Source of the DNA: CAYYAQ01 sp964469555
GTDB taxonomy: Bacteria > Planctomycetota > UBA1135 > UBA2386
Direction: 5' to 3'
Length of the DNA: 11,193 bases
NCBI GenBank assembly: GCA_964469555.1
Contig: CAYYAQ010000172.1
Location: forward strand, 1 to 11,193
Positions 1 through 6,061 of this stretch are shown in pieces. The notes beneath the pieces were generated by a model. It saw only the letters and a list, made by a program, of their open reading frames with translations, did not search any database and had not been told where the DNA came from. Each line of letters opens with the position of its first letter. The stretch's first letter is position 1. A program made the position numbers and the translations under genes.

Positions 1-499
1 CTTCGCCGAGCCGCCGGTAGTCCGGTCGGAAGTCGTGTCCCCACTGGCTGACGCAGTGTGCTTCGTCGACGGCAAATAGCGCGACGTCCACCTGCTGCAT
101 CTGAGCCATGAAATCGTCGACCCGAAACCGCTCCGGCGTGATGTAGAGCAGGCGCACGTCGCCGCGCAGGGCTGCCGCGAGTCGCTTCTTTCGCGTGGGG
201 CGGTCGAGCATCGAGTGGATGCACGTCGCTGGCAGGTTCCTTTGGCGAAGGGCGAGCACCTGGTCCTCCATGAGCGCGATCAGCGGGCTGACGACGATCG
301 TGACGCCCTTGTGCATCAGGCCTGGAAGTTGGTAGCAGAGGGACTTGCCGTCCCCGGTGGCCATGATGACGAGCGCGTCCTGGCCGCCGAGGACGTGCCG
401 GATGATCTCCTCCTGGGGGCCCCGAAAGTCGGGGAAGCCGAAGTGTCTGGCCAGGGCCGCGCGCGGGTCGCTTCGCGATTTGTCGGACGGCGGCGTCAT
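1..499 (-). CDS. recQ: RecQ-family ATP-dependent DNA helicase, N-terminal 166 residues (gene continues off the left edge)
   Basis: RecQ is a 3'-to-5' superfamily 2 DNA helicase acting in recombination repair and restart of stalled forks. Translating the minus strand from the ATG at 499-497 gives the start of the helicase domain. The RecQ N-terminal motif FGFPDFRGPQEEII lies at residues 20-33. Walker A ATGDGKS is at 47-53, followed by SLCYQLPG. Motif Ia VSPLIALMEDQV is at 70-81, YITPER near 119-124, and the Walker B box DEAH at 145-148. It runs directly into the RecQ-specific aromatic-rich loop SQWGHDFRPDY (151-161), which couples ATP hydrolysis to DNA binding. The second RecA-like lobe, zinc/winged-helix and any HRDC domain lie outside the window. 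No Shine-Dalgarno sequence precedes the ATG, and a promoter-like pair sits just upstream, so the start could be near-leaderless. The family call is very secure; the exact start is moderately secure. Confidence 0.95.
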   Translation of the reverse strand, partial: MTPPSDKSRSDPRAALARHFGFPDFRGPQEEIIRHVLGGQDALVIMATGDGKSLCYQLPGLMHKGVTIVVSPLIALMEDQVLALRQRNLPATCIHSMLDRPTRKKRLAAALRGDVRLLYITPERFRVDDFMAQMQQVDVALFAVDEAHCVSQWGHDFRPDYRRLGE

Positions 500-507
500 C
501 GGGCGGG

Positions 508-535
508 ACTGTATCGACCGATGTTCCGGTGGCAA
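508..535 (-). promoter_or_regulatory. Candidate sigma70-type promoter for recQ
   Basis: On the minus strand TTGCCA (535-530, one mismatch to TTGACA) is separated by 16 bases from TACAGT (513-508, two mismatches to TATAAT). Only 8 bases lie between the -10 box and the recQ ATG at 499, so transcription would begin at or within a base or two of the start codon. That fits the absence of a Shine-Dalgarno sequence. It is a pattern match only, in the 101-base gap between the divergent recQ and peptidase genes. Confidence 0.4.
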
Positions 536-600
536 CGCGAGGACTGGACAACTCCACGGCCGTGTGTCGGATTTAACGCCAAAGTGCCGAAAGAACGGGC

Positions 601-1878
601 ATGAATCGCTCGCGATCGGTCGTGTCCTCGTGCCGCGCGCTCCTCGCCGCCCTCGTGCTCGTCACGGTGGGGCCCGGTCAAACGCACGCGCCGAAGCTCG
701 ATCTCGCGTTGAAGGACGCGAAGACGGCGTTGCACTCAGGCGACACGTCCAAGGCGATGGAGATCCTGCGCAAGGCGGACAGCCGAGTTCGCGACCCGAA
801 GGCTCAGAAGCTCCTCTCCTACGCCTACCAGATGCGCGGGCGCGAGTACTTCGAGGCCAAGAAGATGGACCTGGCGTATCGGAGCTACTTCGCCGCCAAC
901 CGGATCACGCCGGGGCAAGCGAGCGTGCTCCAGAGTCTGGGAGTCATCACGTTCAAGCTGAAGCGCAGTCGCGAGGCGGAGACGTACATGAAGCGGGTGC
1001 TGAAGAAGAACCCGGGCAACGCCCAGGCACTGGCAATCCTGGGAGCTATCGCCGAGAAGAGGGACAACGTCGGCGCCGCCAGCAAGTACTACAAACGGGC
1101 GGCCAAACAATCGCCGGAGCGGCAGGACTACAGGGCGATGGCGACGAAGCTCGGCAGGGAAGCGAAGGTCGAGGAGAAGTTCGTCACGCTGGACAAGGGG
1201 AACTTCCGGGTGCAGATCGAGCGCGGCAAGCATGTCGGCGTCGAGAAGGCGGTGCGATCGGTTCACCAGTACCTCGAACAGGCGTACCGCGATCTGACGA
1301 AGGAGCTGGGTGCCAGCCCGCGCAAGCGCATCACGGTCGTGATCTACAACAAGACACAGTACCGTCGGGTCTCGAACGTCCACTCCTGGGCGCGGGCGTA
1401 CTTCGACGGAAAGGTCCGCGTCGCGATCCAGCGCTGGCCGGGAGACCGGGAGGCGTTGCGCAAGGACCTGCGCCACGAACTCACCCACGCGTTCCTGCGC
1501 GGCCTTCACCCGAGGACACCGACGTGGTTGCACGAAGGTTTGGCGCAGGTCATCGAAGGGCGTGACGCGAGGGGCGCGGCTTCGCTGTTTCGTAACGGCA
1601 AGTACAAGGTCCTTCCGATCCGGACGCTCCTGGGCAATTTCACGGATACCAAGGACGCGGAGACCGCGAACGTCGGATACGCACAGGCGCTCGCGCTCGT
1701 GGGCTATCTGAAGCTAAAGGGCGGTCGGCGGCAGCTCCAGTCGCTGCTGCGAGGATTGGATCGCTCCGGGGACTCGAAGAAGGCGCTGCGTCTCGTGTAC
1801 GGCAAGTCGATCGAAGAACTGATGAAGGCCGCGCTGAAGCGAGTAACGGTACGGCCCCCGCGCACGACTGGGGGTTGA
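601..1878 (+). CDS. Exported TPR protein with HExxH metallopeptidase domain (peptidase MA-like, gluzincin)
   Basis: This 425-residue protein begins with a likely Sec signal peptide: basic MNRSRS, a hydrophobic stretch at about 12-23, and possible cleavage after GQTHA near residue 30. Residues about 35-175 form TPR-like helical pairs, with the clearest repeats at 107-173. The C-terminal half is a zinc peptidase domain. HELTH at 292-296 supplies two histidine ligands and the catalytic glutamate E293. WLHEGLAQ at 309-316 supplies the third ligand E312 in the order typical of gluzincins of the peptidase MA clan. The tyrosine-led helix YAQALALVGYL (360-370) also fits that clan. The active site is intact, so it should be catalytic. 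The substrate is unknown and the likely location is the periplasm or outer surface. The Shine-Dalgarno region (GAAAGAA, 12 to 6 bases before the ATG) is weak, but the signal peptide supports this start. Its stop overlaps the start of radC. Confidence 0.85.
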   Translation: MNRSRSVVSSCRALLAALVLVTVGPGQTHAPKLDLALKDAKTALHSGDTSKAMEILRKADSRVRDPKAQKLLSYAYQMRGREYFEAKKMDLAYRSYFAANRITPGQASVLQSLGVITFKLKRSREAETYMKRVLKKNPGNAQALAILGAIAEKRDNVGAASKYYKRAAKQSPERQDYRAMATKLGREAKVEEKFVTLDKGNFRVQIERGKHVGVEKAVRSVHQYLEQAYRDLTKELGASPRKRITVVIYNKTQYRRVSNVHSWARAYFDGKVRVAIQRWPGDREALRKDLRHELTHAFLRGLHPRTPTWLHEGLAQVIEGRDARGAASLFRNGKYKVLPIRTLLGNFTDTKDAETANVGYAQALALVGYLKLKGGRRQLQSLLRGLDRSGDSKKALRLVYGKSIEELMKAALKRVTVRPPRTTGG

Positions 1879-2561
1879 TGGGAGATTCCGAGGAGAAGAC
1901 GTGTTACGGGCCGCGCGAGCGAATTCAGCATCTCGGCGAGACCCGGCTGTCCGATGCCGAGTGCCTCGCGCTCGTCCTGCGGTACGGGCGGCGAGGCGAG
2001 AATGTCGAGCAGATGGCGCAGCGGTTGTTGCGTCACTTCGGATTGTTGTCGAGGCTGGCTGTCGCGGAGGTGGGCGAGCTCGAGACCGTCGAAGGGATCG
2101 GTCCGGTGCGCGCCGCGTCGATCGCGGCGGCATTTGGGCTGGCGCGTCGACTGGCGGAGACACGTTGCCAGCCGGGGACACCGGTGCGGAGTGGTGGCGA
2201 CGTGGCGCGCGTCGTGCTCGAGTCGGCGCGGGGTTCGCGTCGAGAGGGGTTCTTCGTGTTGCTCCTGGATGCCCGTCACCGGGTGACGAGCTTTCGCGTG
2301 ATCAGTCTCGGCAGCCTGAGCTCGGCGCCCGTGCACCCACGCGAAGTGTTCGGCGTCGCCGTGCGCGAGGGCGCCGCCGCGATCGTGCTGGCCCACAACC
2401 ACCCGAGCGGCGACGCCACGCCGAGCGAGGAAGACAAGCGCGTGACCCAGCGGTTGACGGAGGTGGGTGAACTGCTCGGTATCCGGGTGCTCGATCACGT
2501 GGTCGTGGGCGCAGACCGCTTCTTCAGCTTCACCGACGATCGTCACTACGTCATCCCGTAG
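1878..2561 (+). CDS. radC: RadC-family protein (HhH domain plus JAB/MPN domain)
   Basis: A 227-residue protein, the usual size of the RadC family. The N-terminal part contains the UPF0758-type region with GPRERIQHLGE at 11-21 and a helix-hairpin-helix at about 68-82 (ETVEGIGPVRAA), which in other proteins contacts DNA backbone. The C-terminal JAB/MPN metal-binding domain has E123 and the signature HPREVF (153-158). The JAMM motif HNHPSGD starts at H173, with H175, S183 and D186 in the canonical HxHx7SxxD spacing. RadC was once linked to DNA repair, but the biochemical role of the family remains unsettled. I chose the ATG at 1878, which shares a base with the upstream TGA (TGATG) and has GGGGG just before it. 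A TTG three bases earlier would add one methionine. The overlap implies translational coupling to the peptidase gene, although no functional link is apparent. Confidence 0.93.
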   Translation: MGDSEEKTCYGPRERIQHLGETRLSDAECLALVLRYGRRGENVEQMAQRLLRHFGLLSRLAVAEVGELETVEGIGPVRAASIAAAFGLARRLAETRCQPGTPVRSGGDVARVVLESARGSRREGFFVLLLDARHRVTSFRVISLGSLSSAPVHPREVFGVAVREGAAAIVLAHNHPSGDATPSEEDKRVTQRLTEVGELLGIRVLDHVVVGADRFFSFTDDRHYVIP

Positions 2562-2568
2562 CGCCGGG

Positions 2569-3267
2569 TCATCGGGGCTGCAGCAGGAGCACGGCGCCGG
2601 CCACAACGGCCATCTCGGCGCGCAGGGTCGTGACGCCCAGGTTGCGTCGCTCGAAGCCTCGGGACTCCGCCAGGGCGATCTCGTTATCGGTGAGGCCGCC
2701 CTCGGGGCCGACGAGGAGGATCGCGTGGTAAGACTCCGCCGCGCGGATCGGGGGACCGGACTCGTCGGCGACGTAGCGTTCCGCGGGGAGTGTCTCGTCG
2801 GCGAGGAGAGCTTCCAGGGGGCGGGTGGCGTGGACTGTGGGGATGCGGGCGCGGTCACACTGGCCCGTCGCGGCGGTGGCGATGCGCTGCCAGCGTTCCC
2901 TCCGGTCGCCGCCGACGGCGCGGGCCGTCGACACCGGGTGGTACGCGGTGATGCCGACCTCCGTGCCGTGTTCGAACAACCACTCCGCGCGGTTGCCCTT
3001 CGGCGGGGCGAACACGACCTCGACGCACACTGTCGGTTCGCGAGTGGACGCTCGCGACTCAGAGACGTCCGCCGTGGCCGAGACGTTGCGGCCCGTGCCG
3101 GCGATCTCGTGGATCGTGGCGACGCACTCGCGACCCGCACCGTCGAAGAGCACGACGTCGTCGCCCACCCGCACGCGCATCACCCGGACGAGATGGTGGG
3201 CGACGTCGGTCGGTAGCGAGGCACGGCCCCCGTCAGGCAGGGGGGAGACGTGGTATCGGCGGGCCAT
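2569..3267 (-). CDS. rsmE: 16S rRNA (uracil(1498)-N3)-methyltransferase RsmE
   Basis: RsmE uses S-adenosylmethionine to methylate N3 of U1498 in 16S rRNA of the 30S subunit. It is a SPOUT-class, knotted methyltransferase that acts as a dimer. The 232-residue reading shows the N-terminal PUA-like RNA-binding region: MARRYHV start, HHLVRVMRVRVGDDVVLFDG at 24-43. The SPOUT domain includes KGNRAEWLFEHGTEVG (90-105), GQCDRARIP (135-143), the SAM-binding loop VGPEGGLTDNEI (186-197) and LGVTTLRAEMAV (210-221). The family usually has LRTETA in this last motif. The start at 3267 was chosen because homologues begin with M-x-R-(F/Y)-(F/H)-V. An in-frame ATG at 3327 would add 20 atypical residues. The stop lies 7 bases from the convergent radC stop, leaving no room for a terminator between them. 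The upstream small ORF on the same strand overlaps its 5' end. Confidence 0.93.
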   Translation of the reverse strand: MARRYHVSPLPDGGRASLPTDVAHHLVRVMRVRVGDDVVLFDGAGRECVATIHEIAGTGRNVSATADVSESRASTREPTVCVEVVFAPPKGNRAEWLFEHGTEVGITAYHPVSTARAVGGDRRERWQRIATAATGQCDRARIPTVHATRPLEALLADETLPAERYVADESGPPIRAAESYHAILLVGPEGGLTDNEIALAESRGFERRNLGVTTLRAEMAVVAGAVLLLQPR

Positions 3268-3667
3268 TCGGACTCGCGAGGATACCGTACCCTCGTCGCC
3301 GCACACTACCCGGTAGTCCACCGCCATGCGGTCGGCTCCATCGCCGTTCCTCGGTGCGGTGGGCGCCGGCAGCCAAACGCCGCTGGACCAACTCGCAGTT
3401 GCGCGCGTTCGTGCCCCGACCGTTGTGCGCCTCGGGCATCGCGGCGATGGCCGCCGTGTAGCCATCCCACGCGTTGCCCGCGACCTCTTGCCCGTGCCGC
3501 ACCGGTCGTCTCGCGTTGCGAGCCATGAGTCGAGCCTGGAACGCGTCCGCGGCCTCGGCCATCCGCTCCCACCGGGACTCGATCCGCCAGTGGGACCTGA
3601 TGGTCACACCGACGACCAGGACCGTCGTCGCGATCACGCCGTCGTGGAGGCGATGACGGAGACGCAT
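3233..3667 (-). pseudogene. Short membrane-anchored hypothetical ORF, probably a truncated N-terminal fragment
   Basis: Reading from the ATG at 3667 gives 144 residues: a basic N terminus, one hydrophobic segment at about 10-23 (GVIATTVLVVGVTI), then an amphipathic helix with RWERMAEAADAFQARLMARN (32-51). The motif PVRHGQEVAGNAWDGYTAAI follows at 55-74. Third codon positions are almost all G or C up to about residue 108 (near 3343). After that the bias collapses and the tail becomes arginine/glycine-rich, out-of-frame-like sequence running 35 bases into rsmE. This looks like the front of a longer membrane-tethered protein whose remainder was lost. My impression that the GNAWxxY stretch recalls longer planctomycetal hypothetical proteins is from memory and unverified. 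A GGGAG lies immediately against the ATG, too close for good ribosome binding. It could instead be a genuine small protein. Function unknown. Confidence 0.45.
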
Positions 3668-3719
3668 CTCCCGGTCATCTAACAGCTTGTGCCAAAACGT
3701 GGGAATCGCCGTGACGCTG

Positions 3720-3742
3720 CTCTAGGCGGCTGCTATCTAGAG
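3720..3742. repeat. Short inverted repeat CTCTAG-N11-CTAGAG
   Basis: Perfect 6-base arms at 3720-3725 and 3737-3742 flank 11 bases, giving an operator-like dyad in the divergent intergenic region. CTAG is a tetramer often under-represented in bacterial genomes, which makes a paired occurrence slightly more notable. The arms are too short to be a terminator and no T-run follows. It could be chance. Confidence 0.3.
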
Positions 3743-3845
3743 AGTTGCGTTGCTCGTTCGGGCGCGACAGTCGTCGACCGGGGCAGAATCCGTGCGGCTG
3801 GTCGCCGGTTCCCGCGCCCTTTCTCCGATGTCCGTTCCCCTCTGA

Positions 3846-3873
3846 TTGACAGCCCTCACGGGCACCCTACGTT
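3846..3873 (+). promoter_or_regulatory. Candidate sigma70-type promoter for the FHA/PilMN operon
   Basis: A perfect TTGACA (3846-3851) is followed, after 16 bases, by TACGTT (3868-3873), which keeps the first two and the last bases of the -10 consensus. It would produce a leader of roughly 170 bases ahead of the ATG at 4049. The -35 match is exact but the -10 is weak, so the assignment is tentative. Confidence 0.4.
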
Positions 3874-4048
3874 ACGGTCGTCGAGAGACGCGGAAGCCCC
3901 TGTTCCCGCTCTCTTGGTACAGTACGTCTGGTGTCTCAGCGATGCGTCCACAGTACCCCTGTGATAGAGTGCAACGCGTCGCTTCCAGCTTTTCATCCCA
4001 AACCCCTCAAGCCCAGGTGCTCGCACCACCTCGGCCAAGCCAGCAGGT

Positions 4049-6061
4049 ATGACCGAATTCGTCCTCGAGATCCTGGACGGGGATCGCGTAGGTGAGATCT
4101 TCGAACTCAGCGCAGAGCCCATGACCTTCGGGCGGCGCAACGGCAACACCGTCGTTCTGAACGATGAGAAGTGTTCCGGTCGGCACGCCACGATCGTCCA
4201 GGAGGACGGCCAGTGGGTGCTCCGGGACCTCGATTCGACGAACGGCACGCTGCTCGACGGTCGCCGCGTCGACGAAGTCGGACTCACGGCCAACGACATC
4301 TTCCAGCTCGGGGTCACGCAGGTTGCCTTCAAGGAGAAGGGCGCGCCCACGCCGCGGAACGACCTCAGCGTCAAGAAGGTCGACGAGGCCACACTGGCGC
4401 GCTCGAAGCGCGGCGGCGGCGGCATCGGCATGTTGTTGATCCTCGTGCTCTTGCTGGGTGGCGCCGCCGGTTGGTACTTCTTCCTGCGCGGCGGCGAGAA
4501 CCGCGTCGGGCCCGTGGGAAACCGGGCGAAGGCGCCGGTGAGGGTGGTCGGCAACCAACTGAAAGCCGGTGATTTCGAGGACGAGGAAACCGTCGTGTTC
4601 AGCCAGGTCAGCGGGCTCGGGTTTGACCTCGCATTCGGCGCGGCGGGCGCGAACAGCGGTAGCCGCTATCTCCTGGCGGCGCGAGGCGAGGAGGCGACCG
4701 ACGACCACGGGCTGGCCCGGAGCACGAGAATCACCGTCTCGTCGATCGGCGGCGTGAAGGTCAGGGCCTTCCTGATGACGACGGGCGGCGCGACCGCGTG
4801 CCTGCGAGTCCGATTTACCTCGTCGAACGACGAACAACCGCATCTGCTCTTCACCGGCACGGCGCCGAAGGAGTACGAGAAATTCACCGAGGTCGCGCTC
4901 GACGTCGGCGTGCCGGATGGCTGTGACCGCGTCGAAGTGGAGCTCCTCGGGTTCTTGACGACCGCCGAGGGTTCCTCGGTGTCCGCGGACGATGTGTCGC
5001 TGGTCAGCGACCACTCGCCGGGGGGTGGTGAGAAGAAGATCCAGACCTCGGTCGGCCAGCGGGTGACCTGGACCGGTGGCGCTCTCCAGATCGATGACGG
5101 ACAGAATTCGTTGCTCCTCGGCGTGCGACCGACTACGTCCGACAAATCGCTGTCGATCCTCTCGGAGAAGGGCCTCCTGTGCCTCAGCGACATCGGCGTG
5201 CAACTCTCCGTCGCTGACGACTCGGGCAGCATCCTCCTGAAGACGAGTGGCGGTTCCGGAACGGGGCTGGTTCTGAGGTTCGAGCCGGGGATCGCTGCGA
5301 GTGGTGTCCTGACACGCAAGGGCGACGCGCCGTTTGCGAACAAGGGTCAGGCGTTCCACGAGACCGACGTCGACAGCCTGCTCCTCGGCTACAAGTCCGA
5401 GCGATTCATGATCCGGTTGCACAAGCCGGGTGAGGCGATGGCTGTCCTCACCGCCCGCGCGTTCGAGTTGACCCTGTCGGATCCGAGCGAGTTCCGTCTG
5501 GTGTACGACTTCGGCAAGCAGCGCATCGAGGCTCGCGGTCTGTTCCGGGAAGCGCGGCAGTTGTTCGGTGAGTCTCGGTTCAAGGGCGCCCTCGACAAGC
5601 TGAAGATCCTGCTCGATACGAAGCCTCACGACGATTCGGTGGCCGGCGAGGCCGCCGTCCTGAGGACCCGGATCCGCAACCAACTCGGTGACGCGGTCAG
5701 CCGCCTCGAGACCGAGATGGACGAGGCCGTCTACTTCGGCTCACTCCGCGGCTACCGGCGGATCCAGCTCCAACTCTCTTCCCTCGTCGAGTCGTACGGT
5801 CGCGAGCACCTGTTGCAGCCGAAGAAGGTCGCGGCGATGGAGACCAGGGTCGCGGGCAGCATCGCCGCAATCGAGAGTGAGCTCAGTGAGGAAGTGCGCG
5901 CTAAGCTCGAAGTGCTCGCCCGCATCTACGGCGATTCGGACAAACTGCTGGGCGAACTGATCAACGGTTACCTCGCGAAGTTCCACCCCGTGAAGAAGGA
6001 CCCACCCCCCGTCGACAACGCGCCCCCCGCGAAGACAGATTCAGACAAGGAGAACCACTAG
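4049..6061 (+). CDS. FHA domain - transmembrane - periplasmic jelly-roll/TPR-like protein
   Basis: A 670-residue bitopic inner-membrane protein. Residues 1-95 form a forkhead-associated domain, a phosphothreonine-peptide reader. Its binding residues look intact: GRR at 28-30, SGRH at 43-46 and DSTNGT at 62-67. A glycine-led transmembrane helix spans about 124-146 with positive residues (ARSKR) on the cytoplasmic side, placing the FHA domain inside and 147-670 in the periplasm. Residues about 170-320 resemble a galactose-binding-like or CBM4/9-like jelly roll: an opening NQLKAGDFED, a late segment FTEVALDVGVPDGCDRVEVEL and a closing SADDVSLVS. A second beta-rich stretch (about 330-490) of unknown type follows. 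It is succeeded by helical, TPR-like and coiled sequence (495-645) and a charged, proline-rich tail. It is the first gene of the operon; its stop is immediately followed by the pilM-like ATG. It may carry a kinase signal to the pilus-like platform. An alternative is a general envelope sensor or a YscD-type ring protein. FHA and topology are firm; the periplasmic fold is inferred. Confidence 0.82.
   Translation: MTEFVLEILDGDRVGEIFELSAEPMTFGRRNGNTVVLNDEKCSGRHATIVQEDGQWVLRDLDSTNGTLLDGRRVDEVGLTANDIFQLGVTQVAFKEKGAPTPRNDLSVKKVDEATLARSKRGGGGIGMLLILVLLLGGAAGWYFFLRGGENRVGPVGNRAKAPVRVVGNQLKAGDFEDEETVVFSQVSGLGFDLAFGAAGANSGSRYLLAARGEEATDDHGLARSTRITVSSIGGVKVRAFLMTTGGATACLRVRFTSSNDEQPHLLFTGTAPKEYEKFTEVALDVGVPDGCDRVEVELLGFLTTAEGSSVSADDVSLVSDHSPGGGEKKIQTSVGQRVTWTGGALQIDDGQNSLLLGVRPTTSDKSLSILSEKGLLCLSDIGVQLSVADDSGSILLKTSGGSGTGLVLRFEPGIAASGVLTRKGDAPFANKGQAFHETDVDSLLLGYKSERFMIRLHKPGEAMAVLTARAFELTLSDPSEFRLVYDFGKQRIEARGLFREARQLFGESRFKGALDKLKILLDTKPHDDSVAGEAAVLRTRIRNQLGDAVSRLETEMDEAVYFGSLRGYRRIQLQLSSLVESYGREHLLQPKKVAAMETRVAGSIAAIESELSEEVRAKLEVLARIYGDSDKLLGELINGYLAKFHPVKKDPPPVDNAPPAKTDSDKENH

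Larger units (their letters stand above)
3668..4048. other. Intergenic region between divergent transcription units, no convincing gene
   Basis: About 380 bases with lower codon-like regularity than the surroundings. The rightward half should contain the promoter and leader of the FHA/PilMN operon; the leftward end should hold any promoter for the 3667/rsmE unit. For the latter only a weak pair is visible on the minus strand: TTCCCA (3705-3700), 17 bases, TTAGAT (3682-3677). A CTCTAG/CTAGAG dyad (3720-3742) and a TTGACA box (3846-3851) are listed separately. Short open frames here lack ribosome sites and recognisable protein features. The heptamer ACAGTAC occurs twice, at about 3919 and 3950, which may be chance. 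Confidence 0.6.

Noticed and set aside
345..1565. 406-codon plus-strand frame overlapping recQ and the peptidase gene
   Set aside because: Its product is Arg/Gly/Ala-rich without motifs, while the overlapping frames give clear RecQ and HExxH peptidase sequences.
2561..2569. Bidirectional terminator between radC and rsmE
   Set aside because: Only 7 bases separate the stops and no stem with a T-run is visible there.
1704..3140. 478-codon minus-strand frame across radC and rsmE
   Set aside because: It crosses two well-supported genes in other frames and encodes low-complexity Arg/Ser/Pro sequence.
3267..3465. N-terminal extension of RsmE by 66 residues
   Set aside because: RsmE homologues begin at the MARRYHV-like segment. 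The extension is Arg/Thr-rich and overlaps the coding-biased frame of the small upstream ORF.
4007..5683. 558-codon open frame on the minus strand opposite the FHA gene
   Set aside because: It is an antisense shadow of a GC-rich gene: arginine/histidine-rich low-quality protein, no domain, and the plus strand encodes clear FHA and TM features there.
4049..6061. FHA protein as a type III secretion YscD/PrgH homologue
   Set aside because: Topology matches, but the FHA binding residues are canonical, the periplasmic part is jelly-roll-like rather than ring-building domains, and no other type III genes are present.
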